Shown: positions 1 to 5,860 of the stretch, one piece after another | How the letters are laid out: the number at the start of each line of letters is the position of its first letter | Numbering within the stretch: position 1 is the first letter of the stretch | Origin: Candidatus Binatia bacterium | GTDB taxonomy: Bacteria > Desulfobacterota_B > Binatia > UBA9968 > JAJDTQ01 | Direction: 5' to 3' | Assembly: GCA_022827045.1 (NCBI GenBank) | Contig: JAJDTQ010000114.1 | Coordinates: forward strand, 1 to 9,092 | Length of the DNA: 9,092 nucleotides | Notes under the pieces: model-generated | Databases searched by the model: none | Seen by the model: the letters and a program-made list of their open reading frames with translations, nothing else | What the model was told of the DNA's origin: nothing | Translations under genes and position numbers: made by a program

Positions 1-1112
1 GTCTTGTTGGTCACCACCCCCTGGACCTGCCCCTCGTAGTTGGCGATCCGGTAGGCGCCGGGCACGAACATGCCGGTGGTGACGATGGAGGCCAGTCCGC
101 CGGTGGGATAGGCGGCGCCGATGTTGGCCACGATGCGGTCCTTGACCCCCAGGATGGTGCCGTCCCGGCGCACCGCCGCCTCGATGTGGTGGGTCTGCTC
201 GCGCGCGTGGATGGTGCCGGTCATGTGCTCGCGCCGCGTCTCCACCCACTTCATGGGGCGCCCCACCAGGATGGACAGCAGCGGCACCAGGATCTCCTCC
301 GGGTAGAAGGCCCACTTCTGCCCGTAGCCGCCGCCTATTCGACGGAAATTCACGTGGACCTTCAGTCCCGGGAGCGCGATGGTGTTCTCCACCAGCGTGC
401 CGATGGCGTGGCCGATCTGGGTCGTGCTCCACAAGCTCAGGGTCTTGACGCTGGGGTCGTAGTCGGCCACCACCGCGCGGGTCTCGATGGGGGTGCCGGT
501 GAAGCGGCCGCTGTGGATGGTTTCCTTGACGACGACGTCCGCTTCGTTAAAGGCGGCCTCGACGTCACCGCCGGACACCCGGAACGTCAGCATGACGTTG
601 TCGTCCCAGTCCTCGTAGAGACGTTCGGAGCCGGGCTCCAGGGCGGCCGCGGAGTCCACCACCGGCGGCAGCGGGTCCAGGTCCACCTCGATCAGGTCCA
701 GCGCGTCCTCGGCGACGTACCGGTCCGTGGCCACCACCGCCGCCACCGGCTCGCCCACGAAGCGCACCTTGTCCCACGCCAGGCAGTAGTGGTCGAAGAA
801 CTTGATGGTGGGGTTGCCGCGCTTGAAGGGGTCCCGGCTCTGGAACGGGAACGGCGACAGCGGGTTGACGTAGCCGAGCTGCCTCACCTGCTCGCCGGTC
901 AAGCCGGCCACCACGCCGGGCAGCGCCAGTGCCTGGGAGAGGTCCACCCCGCGGATGCGCGCGTGGGCGGCCGGGCTCCGGTACACCGCCACGTGCAGCA
1001 TGTCCGGCAACTCCAGGTCGAACGTGTAGCGCGCCTGACCCCGGAGGATGTCCGGGTCCTCCTTGCGCGGGATCGGGGTGCCCACCAGCGGCGGGCGCGG
1101 AGCGGCGCTCAT
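1..1112 (-). CDS. coxL: Molybdenum-cofactor subunit of a CO dehydrogenase/xanthine dehydrogenase-type hydroxylase, C-terminus beyond window
   Basis: This is the large catalytic subunit of a molybdenum hydroxylase, which would bind the molybdopterin cytosine dinucleotide cofactor and oxidise the substrate in a complex with the two genes upstream. 370 residues are visible, roughly the first half of a family member of about 780-800 residues. Visible family marks are ILRGQARYT (22-30), RSPAAHA (45-51), FVGEPVAAVVA (118-128) and the glycine-rich cofactor loop GGGYGQK (260-266). The ATG is preceded by GGGAGG six bases upstream and overlaps the 2Fe-2S gene's stop as ATGA. The reading frame runs open to the left edge and ends at VVTNK, just before the loop that carries AYxCSFR in form I CO dehydrogenases or AYRGAGR in form II. 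The family call is firm; CO as substrate is not shown. It could equally oxidise an aldehyde or an N-heterocycle. Confidence 0.93.
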   Translation of the reverse strand, partial: MSAAPRPPLVGTPIPRKEDPDILRGQARYTFDLELPDMLHVAVYRSPAAHARIRGVDLSQALALPGVVAGLTGEQVRQLGYVNPLSPFPFQSRDPFKRGNPTIKFFDHYCLAWDKVRFVGEPVAAVVATDRYVAEDALDLIEVDLDPLPPVVDSAAALEPGSERLYEDWDDNVMLTFRVSGGDVEAAFNEADVVVKETIHSGRFTGTPIETRAVVADYDPSVKTLSLWSTTQIGHAIGTLVENTIALPGLKVHVNFRRIGGGYGQKWAFYPEEILVPLLSILVGRPMKWVETRREHMTGTIHAREQTHHIEAAVRRDGTILGVKDRIVANIGAAYPTGGLASIVTTGMFVPGAYRIANYEGQVQGVVTNK

Positions 1113-1600
1113 GGGGTGCCTCCCTCGGGTGTCATGCGCCGGGCCGCCGCCTGCACCGCCTCGATGACGGGAACGTAGCCGGTGCAGCGGCACAGGTTGC
1201 CGATGATCCCCTCGCGTATCTCCTCCGCCGAGGGAGCCGGATTCTGCGCCAGCAGCGCGTGGGCGGACATGACCATGCCCGAGGTGCAGAAGCCGCACTG
1301 GAGCGCGTGCGTCTCCTGGAAAGCCGCCTGCAAGGGATTCAACTCGCTCCCGTCGGCGAGGCCCTCGACGGTGGTCACTTCGCGGCCGTCCGCCTGCACC
1401 GCCAGGAAGGTGCAGGACTTGGCGCCGCGGCCGTCCATGACGATGGTGCACGAGCCGCAGTTACTGGTGTCGCAGCCGTAACGCGTCCCCTTGAGGCCGA
1501 CCACGTCCCGGATGTAGTCCACCAGCAGCATGCGCGGCGGCGCCTCGCCCTCGTGCGCCGCGCCGTTGACGGTGATGCGGATCTTCACCTTACCGGACAT
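1109..1600 (-). CDS. coxS: 2Fe-2S iron-sulfur subunit of the molybdenum hydroxylase
   Basis: This small electron-transfer subunit (163 residues, normal for CoxS-type proteins) carries two 2Fe-2S clusters that pass electrons from the molybdenum site to FAD. All eight cluster cysteines are present. The N-terminal plant-ferredoxin-like cluster uses C43, C48, C51 (GCDTSNCGSC) and C63. The C-terminal helical domain uses C102, C105 (CGFC), C137 and C139 (CRC). The conserved QCGFCTSGMVM and GNLCRCTGY blocks are intact. The start ATG has AAGG five bases upstream and lies inside the 3' end of the FAD-subunit gene (11-base overlap). The stop overlaps the large-subunit start as ATGA, which implies coupled translation and equal subunit supply. 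Nothing suggests decay. The cofactor assignment is certain from the motifs; the enzyme's substrate is not. Confidence 0.97.
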   Translation of the reverse strand: MSGKVKIRITVNGAAHEGEAPPRMLLVDYIRDVVGLKGTRYGCDTSNCGSCTIVMDGRGAKSCTFLAVQADGREVTTVEGLADGSELNPLQAAFQETHALQCGFCTSGMVMSAHALLAQNPAPSAEEIREGIIGNLCRCTGYVPVIEAVQAAARRMTPEGGTP

Positions 1601-2492
1601 GGCCGCCTTTCACGGATTCGCCCCGGTGGCGCCGCAGCGCGATGTCCACGGCCTTCCTGAACAACGCCCCGCACACCGCCCGCTTGTAGTCGCTGGACCC
1701 GCGCACGTCCGCCAGCGGATTCGCCGCCTCCACTACCCTCTCCTCCGCGGCATCAACCACATCCGCCGTGACATCCTGCCCGGCCAGAGCTTCCTCGGCG
1801 GCGGTCACCTTGATGGGCGTGAGTCCCGCCGCTCCCAACGCCACCCCGGCCTTGCGGCAGCGACCGCCGCCGTCCAGCTCGAGCTGCACCGCGACGCTGG
1901 CCACCGCGAAGTCTCCGGCCCGGCGTTCCATCTTGAGATAGGCCCCGGCGCTGCCCGGCCGCGGCAAGGGCACCTGAACGTCGGTAATCACCTCGTCGTC
2001 CGACAGCACCGTGGTATAGGCGTCGACGAAGAACGCTTCCGCGTCCACCACACGGATCCCGGCCGGTCCGGTGCACTGCACCCGCCCCTCCAGCGCCTGC
2101 ACCACCGGCCCCCAGTCCCCGGCCGGGTCGGCCTCCGCCAAGGCTCCGCCGAGAGTCCCCCATCCACGCACCTGGGCATCGCCGATGACACCGGCGGCTT
2201 CCGCCATCAGCGGCAGCCTCTCGTGAACCACGGACGACGCGCCGATCTGCGCGTGCGTGGCCAGCGCACCGATGCGCAAGAGGCCCGCCGGCTCGTCTTC
2301 CCGCACGTGGGAAAGTCCGGGAATGCGCCCGATGTCGATGACATGGGTCGGCTGGACCAGCCGCAGCTTCATCAGCGGCACCAGGCTCTGCCCGCCGGAC
2401 AGGAGCTTGGCCCCCTCTCCCGAACTCTTGAGGAGGCCGATGGCCTGGTCCACGGATTCGGCGACGGTGTAGTCGAAAGCGGCGGGGTACAT
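1590..2492 (-). CDS. coxM: FAD-binding medium subunit of the molybdenum hydroxylase
   Basis: This 300-residue flavoprotein subunit, of normal length for CoxM, takes electrons from the 2Fe-2S subunit and passes them to the acceptor. The N-terminus MYPAAFDY is typical of the family. FAD-binding motifs are visible as LLSGGQSLVPLMKLRL (30-45), matching the AGGHSLxPxM type, and TLGGALAEADPAGD (113-126), matching TIGGxxAxxDPxxD. The rest fits the C-terminal domain of CO-dehydrogenase flavoproteins. It is first of the three operon genes (M-S-L, the order known for coxMSL of Afipia/Oligotropha). No Shine-Dalgarno sequence is evident upstream of the ATG, so it may be leaderless or weakly initiated, but the start fits the family. 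No CO-specific accessory genes (coxC, D, E, F, G) are seen upstream, where genes run the other way. Confidence 0.93.
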   Translation of the reverse strand: MYPAAFDYTVAESVDQAIGLLKSSGEGAKLLSGGQSLVPLMKLRLVQPTHVIDIGRIPGLSHVREDEPAGLLRIGALATHAQIGASSVVHERLPLMAEAAGVIGDAQVRGWGTLGGALAEADPAGDWGPVVQALEGRVQCTGPAGIRVVDAEAFFVDAYTTVLSDDEVITDVQVPLPRPGSAGAYLKMERRAGDFAVASVAVQLELDGGGRCRKAGVALGAAGLTPIKVTAAEEALAGQDVTADVVDAAEERVVEAANPLADVRGSSDYKRAVCGALFRKAVDIALRRHRGESVKGGHVR

Positions 2493-2687
2493 GGCGTGGG
2501 TGAGTTCGAAACGCGCGCGTTGAGGCCGGGAATCGTCTCCGTGCTCAAGTCTCAGCCGCGCGACATTCGCCGTTGATAACGTAACCCTGCTGTCGAGTCA
2601 AACCTCTTCAGCTTACCGCGAATGACTCCCTCGACCGACCCTAAAGGCGAGTCCGAAACGGCCGATTATAGGTGGAGAAGGAGCCAC

Positions 2688-2783
2688 ATGATGTCCGGTG
2701 ATGGTGTCATCCCATCGTTATCGGATTCCGTTGGACAGTGCATAATCCCGGCTGTTAGGGTGAAATGGAGGATTGAGGAGTGA
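2688..2783 (+). CDS. Candidate 31-codon small ORF overlapping the start of the next gene
   Basis: This possible micro-protein or leader peptide begins at tandem ATG codons (2688 and 2691). AAGGAG at 2678-2683 sits seven bases before the second ATG, a near-ideal ribosome binding site. The peptide starts MMSGDGVIPSLSDSVG and ends VKWRIEE. Its TGA (2781-2783) overlaps the GTG start of the following membrane-protein gene as GTGA, the usual signature of translational coupling. No function is recognised and the composition is not distinctive. The evidence is only the strong binding site, the intact frame and the overlap. It could be a chance ORF in a lower-GC intergenic region. Comparing related genomes for conserved length and a synonymous-substitution bias would settle it. 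Confidence 0.32.
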   Translation: MMSGDGVIPSLSDSVGQCIIPAVRVKWRIEE

Positions 2784-2995
2784 TCGAGTTCGAACCGCTC
2801 AAGATCGCCGAGTTGATCGGGCCCCTGGTAGCCCTTGTTGTGGGCATGGGGCAGATAGGGATAATCGGGTGGGGCATCGCACAGATGCGTCGTGCCTCGG
2901 AGCATCGTGACCAACAGCACGAAGAAAACATGACGGCACTACGGACTTTGATCGAAGCCTTGATCGAACGGACGGCGTCTAAACGCACGGAATGA
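2780..2995 (+). CDS. Small single-pass membrane protein with C-terminal coiled coil, function unknown
   Basis: This 71-residue protein starts at GTG, with GGAGG at 2767-2771 eight bases upstream. Residues about 10-35 (ELIGPLVALVVGMGQIGIIG and following) form one hydrophobic, glycine-containing membrane segment. Residues about 36-68 are charged and helical (RRASEHRDQQHEEN, then ALRTLIEALIERT) with leucine/isoleucine spacing suggesting a short coiled coil facing the cytoplasm or periplasm. No signal cleavage site or enzyme motif is visible. It lies divergent from the hydroxylase operon and may be coupled to the 31-codon ORF before it. A holin-like, membrane-anchor or small regulatory role is conceivable, but nothing in the sequence chooses between these. 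Antisense frames across the same region look like shadows because they lack a good binding site or domain pattern. Confidence 0.62.
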   Translation: MIEFEPLKIAELIGPLVALVVGMGQIGIIGWGIAQMRRASEHRDQQHEENMTALRTLIEALIERTASKRTE

Positions 2996-3076
2996 TCTCC
3001 GACTCAACATTCAAACGCAAACCTACGACAGATACCTTCGCCTGCTGGCCTTGCCCATGGTAGGACGCAGGCACGC

Positions 3077-3739
3077 ATGATCGACATTCGGTCACTTTCC
3101 ATCACGAGCATGCAGTGGCACGCGGGGCGCCTGTGGCTCGCGTCGGCCGGCGAGTCCGTCGTGGTCAAGTACGACCCCGCCGGCGGATCGTGTGATGAGG
3201 TTCTGTCGCTGCCCGGCGTCCGGCACGCCTGTCCGTCCGACGAAGGGGTATGGCTCATCACCGGCGGCGGCCGGCTCGGACAGCAACTGCTGCTCTGGTC
3301 GCCTGAAACCAAACGCGTAATTCGGCGTTTCGACTGTCCTGACGGCGCCGCCTCCGGCGCCACCGTCTTGAACGACAAGCTCTGGCTGACCCACCGACGC
3401 AACCGCAAGCTTTTCTGCATGGACCCGGAAAAGGGCCGGAACTTGTGGACGATCCGCATGGAGCACCAAGTCTTTAGCCCAACTTCTTGGGGAGATGAAC
3501 TCTGGTGTGTCGAGTGTGATCCGGGCCCCCTCGGCGACTGGAGCGACGAGCGCCAAGCGGTTTACGCCTTTCTCCGCTACGACCCGGTGCGCGAACAGGT
3601 GGTCGAACGGATTCCCCTGCCTTTCCGACCGGCGTGCCTTGCCTTGGACAGCGAACGCTTCTGGTATGCCGTACAGGGCGAAACCGGCCTCCGCTTGCAT
3701 AGGAAGGATGCGGCTGTCCCTTGGAAAGTTTGCCCATGA
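3077..3739 (+). CDS. Short beta-propeller-like repeat protein, function unknown
   Basis: This 220-residue protein has a repeated blade-like pattern in which a short hydrophobic strand ending in W recurs: RLWLA (W20), GVWLI (W59), KLWLT (W103), ELWCV (W143) and RFWYA (W196). Between them lie DP turns (YDP at 32-34, MDP at 115-117, YDP at 168-170) like those of NHL, virginiamycin-B-lyase-like or PQQ-type propellers. Five repeats of about 40-45 residues would make a five-bladed or incomplete propeller; most relatives of this style are longer. There is no signal peptide, so it is probably cytoplasmic. No catalytic residues can be assigned. The ribosome binding site is weak (AGGA eleven bases upstream), so the start is less certain than the frame. 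It converges with the TPR gene, leaving 24 bases between the stops and no obvious terminator. Confidence 0.6.
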   Translation: MIDIRSLSITSMQWHAGRLWLASAGESVVVKYDPAGGSCDEVLSLPGVRHACPSDEGVWLITGGGRLGQQLLLWSPETKRVIRRFDCPDGAASGATVLNDKLWLTHRRNRKLFCMDPEKGRNLWTIRMEHQVFSPTSWGDELWCVECDPGPLGDWSDERQAVYAFLRYDPVREQVVERIPLPFRPACLALDSERFWYAVQGETGLRLHRKDAAVPWKVCP

Positions 3740-3763
3740 CTGAACTACAAGGCGACGGCTACC

Positions 3764-5461
3764 TCAATCGCCGACACCCAGGGTGTCTTCCATGCCGTCC
3801 GCCCCCTGTTTCCGGCAATGGCAGGATGAAGCGATCTCCACGTCGCTCCGGGCAAGCGCCGCGGCCAGCGACGGCGCGACGGCTGCCGCTTCGCCGTCGC
3901 GGCCCATGCGCTGCAGGCACTCGTGGTAGCCGTGCAGGCTCCAGACGTTGTCGCGGTTCTGCAGGCAGCGCCTGACGGTGTCGTCGAGGCCGAGGTCGGC
4001 GCGGTAGACCTGCTCGGCCTCCTCCAGTTGTCCTTGCTCCAGCAACAGGGCGCCCAGGGCATGGCGGGGCGGATGCATCCACGGCCAAGGCTCGCTGTAG
4101 CGCAGGCGGTCGTTGAGACGGACGGCCTCCCGCAGGTGCGCGAAGCCGGCCTCGTGGTCGCCCTTGTGGTAGGCCATTTCTCCGTAGAGCATTTCCCGGG
4201 CCACGGCCATGACGTTGAGTGCGGTGTCGTTGGCGTAGATGCGGTCCTCGGGCAGGGCGGCGCAGCCGGCATCGAAGCGTAAGCGTTCGCGCTCGGCCGC
4301 CTCGAAGTTGCCGAGGGCGGCGTGGGCGACCCCCTTGGCATAGTGGTTCATCAGGGTCGTGGTCACGTAGAGATCGGGGTGAGGCGGCATGGGAGCGTCC
4401 ACGATCTCGCGCCAACGCCCGAACCGGACTGGCACGTGGATGGTTCCGGAGCGGAAGTAATCCAGGGACTGGACCAGGGTCGGCCGGTCCTGGCGGAGCA
4501 GCTCCGGAGTCACCGTCTGCACGATCTTCCGCGCCGCCTCATCCGCGCCCCGATGGTCCCCCAGCAGCATCGCCGCGTTCATCATGGCGTGGAGGTGGTG
4601 ACAGCGGGCGGTGGTGTAGAAGTTGAACGGCCCCGCGCGGCGTGCGTATTTCTCGTCCGCGGTCACGGCCTTCCGGCTCACCTCCAGCGCATCGGCATAG
4701 CGCCCGCACTGGAAGTAGACATGGGTCGGCATGTGGTTCAGGTGACCGTTGTCGGAACACAGGTGGCGCAGTCGGTCGGCCGCGGCCTGGGCATGCTCCG
4801 GCGTCTGCGACATCTCCATCACGTGGATGTACATGTGCAACATTCCCGGATGGGGCGGCTGGCGCCGGTCGCGCCGCCGCTGCATTCCCGCCTCCAGCAC
4901 CTTCCTGGCTTCGAGAGTGTCGGCGCCGTCAGCGGGCTTGCCGGTGTCGAGGTCCCAGAGCCGCCACGGCGTGCGCGTGATGAGGGCCTCGGCGAAGAGG
5001 GCGACCACGTCGGTGTCTTCCGGAAACCGACGGTACACGTCGCGCATCGCGGCCGCGAACGCATCATCCCACGCCGAGAACTCCTCCGCCGAAACCACCT
5101 CGCTGCGCTGGTACCGTGCCGCCAGAGCCTCGATCAGCGCACGCTCCACCGTGGTGGCCTGTGCACGCCGCGCCAGGGCTGCGTCAGTGGCGGCAACGCA
5201 TGTCGCCAGCGAGGTCCGGCACTCGGCCTCGCTCTGCCACTCCCAGGGGAGGTTAATAAACGGCCCGGCGGCGAAGGCCTCGCCCCAGCAGGCCATGGCG
5301 CAGTTCGGGTCGGTACGCCGCGCCTCGCGGAAGCAACTCACCGCCTCCTCGCGGTTGAAGCCGTAGAGCCACAGGAGCCCCCGGTCGAACCACCGCCGAG
5401 CGTCGCGGTTGTTGGCGGTGATCGGCCGGGAATAACTGCCGAGATCGAAATCGTAGCTCAC
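3764..5461 (-). CDS. TPR-type helical repeat protein with conserved His and Cys clusters, function unknown
   Basis: This 565-residue, soluble, alpha-helical repeat protein has no signal peptide. TPR-like pairs are readable at about 23-56 (WFDRGLLWLYGFNREEAVSC), 375-400, 424-457 and 465-496 (ALGALLLEQGQLEEAEQVYR). The central part has histidine-rich blocks, HPGMLHMYIHVMEM (204-217) and GHLNHMPTHVYFQCGRY (239-255), then YTTARCHHLHAMM (282-294). The C-terminus has CHC (547-549). These blocks look more conserved than TPR structure needs and could bind a metal or ligand; this is inference. The GTG start was chosen because AGGAGG lies seven bases upstream and the family-like sequence begins there. 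The frame stays open for 60 more codons upstream, but that part looks non-coding. I recall long uncharacterised TPR proteins of this kind in many proteobacteria; their role is unknown to me. Confidence 0.82.
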   Translation of the reverse strand: MSYDFDLGSYSRPITANNRDARRWFDRGLLWLYGFNREEAVSCFREARRTDPNCAMACWGEAFAAGPFINLPWEWQSEAECRTSLATCVAATDAALARRAQATTVERALIEALAARYQRSEVVSAEEFSAWDDAFAAAMRDVYRRFPEDTDVVALFAEALITRTPWRLWDLDTGKPADGADTLEARKVLEAGMQRRRDRRQPPHPGMLHMYIHVMEMSQTPEHAQAAADRLRHLCSDNGHLNHMPTHVYFQCGRYADALEVSRKAVTADEKYARRAGPFNFYTTARCHHLHAMMNAAMLLGDHRGADEAARKIVQTVTPELLRQDRPTLVQSLDYFRSGTIHVPVRFGRWREIVDAPMPPHPDLYVTTTLMNHYAKGVAHAALGNFEAAERERLRFDAGCAALPEDRIYANDTALNVMAVAREMLYGEMAYHKGDHEAGFAHLREAVRLNDRLRYSEPWPWMHPPRHALGALLLEQGQLEEAEQVYRADLGLDDTVRRCLQNRDNVWSLHGYHECLQRMGRDGEAAAVAPSLAAALARSDVEIASSCHCRKQGADGMEDTLGVGD

Positions 5462-5468
5462 GTGGTAC

Positions 5469-5474
5469 CCTCCT
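5469..5474 (-). promoter_or_regulatory. Shine-Dalgarno site deciding the TPR gene start
   Basis: On the minus strand this reads AGGAGG, a full anti-16S match, seven bases before the GTG at 5461-5459. It rules out the longer in-frame ATG at 5641, which has no comparable site and would add 60 residues of non-protein-like sequence. Confidence 0.8.
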
Positions 5475-5544
5475 GGCGAGGATGTCGGAGTAGCGCGTAG
5501 AATGTCAACGTAGGATCTGTAAGAGCATTCGTGGAAAATCCGTC

Positions 5545-5568
5545 GAACACCCGCAATGCGGCGTGTTC
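5545..5568. repeat. Inverted repeat / hairpin upstream of the TPR gene
   Basis: GAACACCCGC is followed by AAT and then GCGGCGTGTTC, giving ten base pairs with one bulged C and a three-base loop. It lies about 85 bases upstream of the TPR gene's GTG and could be a 5'-leader hairpin or a dimeric regulator's operator. There is no T-run on either side, so an intrinsic terminator is unlikely. Confidence 0.5.
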
Positions 5569-5626
5569 CCGTGTTATTCCAGCATCTGTCTCCCGATGGG
5601 CTTGGTCTTCTTCCGAGAGAGACTCC

Positions 5627-5678
5627 TTGTGGCAAATCCATTCAACAAGTGGCAAGATACCCACAATAAACCACAATA
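5627..5678. promoter_or_regulatory. Cluster of spaced TTGTGG/CCACAA motifs, possible operator
   Basis: TTGTGGCAA (5627-5635) recurs as AAGTGGCAA (5647-5655) exactly 20 bases later. CCACAATA occurs at 5661-5668 and again at 5671-5678, 10 bases apart. CCACAA is the reverse complement of TTGTGG, so the cluster is two direct pairs facing each other at whole helical-turn spacing. It lies in the lower-GC part of the divergent spacer, where a regulator of either flanking gene could bind. No known regulator consensus is claimed. Confidence 0.35.
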
Positions 5679-5692
5679 GGGTGTATTACTAA

Positions 5693-5860
5693 GTCGCCAA
5701 GGCGTTGTTGGACAGCCAACCGACTGTCTATCAGGGCCAGGAGCGAAACCGGTTGGGGTTCAACGGAGTCCATTGTGACGCGCCCAAAGAACCCCCCAAG
5801 CTCATCTCTGGCGAACTCCGCCTACCCGACACCGAGCGCGCTTCAGAGGCGATCACATGA
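5693..5860 (+). pseudogene. Possible C-terminal remnant of a type I restriction specificity subunit (HsdS)
   Basis: After a TAA at 5690-5692 one frame stays open to a TGA at 5858-5860. Its end (5798-5860) reads KLISGELRLPDTERASEAIT. The segment LISGELRLPDTER resembles the C-terminal tail common in HsdS proteins, which often close with a leucine-rich helix followed by a L-[IL]-[ST]-G-[EK]-[LI]-R-[VLI] type run. The stop overlaps the Schlafen ATG as ATGA, as if the two had been an operon. No ATG or ribosome binding site opens this frame, and the residues before about 5795 do not look like HsdS. It is therefore either a deletion remnant or a chance resemblance over a short stretch. AlbA_2/Schlafen-type genes beside hsdS are known from type I loci, which supports the reading. 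Confidence 0.38.
5707..5756 (+). repeat. Overlapping short inverted repeats before the Schlafen gene
   Basis: GTTGG (5707-5711) can pair with CCAAC (5716-5720) across a four-base loop. GACAG (5711-5715) can instead pair with CTGTC (5724-5728). CCAACCG (5716-5722) can also pair with CGGTTGG (5750-5756). These pairings exclude each other, an arrangement seen in attenuator-like leaders. The stems are short (5-7 bp), so chance is a fair explanation. Confidence 0.25.

Larger units (their letters stand above)
5462..5692. other. Divergent intergenic spacer without a convincing gene
   Basis: This is the left part of the 395-base gap between the minus-strand TPR gene and the plus-strand Schlafen gene. 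It is less GC-rich than its surroundings, especially near 5620-5690. All frames give short or low-quality translations with no recognisable domain. It should hold the TPR gene's promoter. A perfect TTGACA on minus at 5508-5503 has no good -10 partner at 16-18 bases. The spacer contains a hairpin (5545-5568) and spaced short repeats (5627-5678), listed separately. The right part of the gap (5693-5860) is described as a possible gene remnant. Confidence 0.6.

Noticed and set aside
186..1178. Long plus-strand open frame opposite the molybdenum subunit gene, and similar ones at 1530-2576 and 4322-5500
   Set aside because: These are antisense shadows produced by high-GC codon use. Their translations are rich in H, R, G and V without domains, while the minus-strand proteins carry clear family motifs or TPR structure.
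2741..2746. CATAAT as -10 box for the 71-residue membrane protein
   Set aside because: The matching -35 position (2718-2723, TTATCG) is poor, and the motif lies inside the candidate micro-ORF.
3057..3080. Seven-codon ORF (MVGRRHA) overlapping the propeller gene start as ATGA
   Set aside because: It has no ribosome binding site and is too short to distinguish from chance.
5503..5508. Perfect TTGACA on the minus strand as -35 box of the TPR gene
   Set aside because: The bases 16-18 downstream (around 5480-5486) do not resemble TATAAT, so no promoter can be called.
5462..5641. N-terminal extension of the TPR protein to the ATG at 5641
   Set aside because: The added 60 residues look non-coding, and the AGGAGG-GTG start at 5461 is far better.
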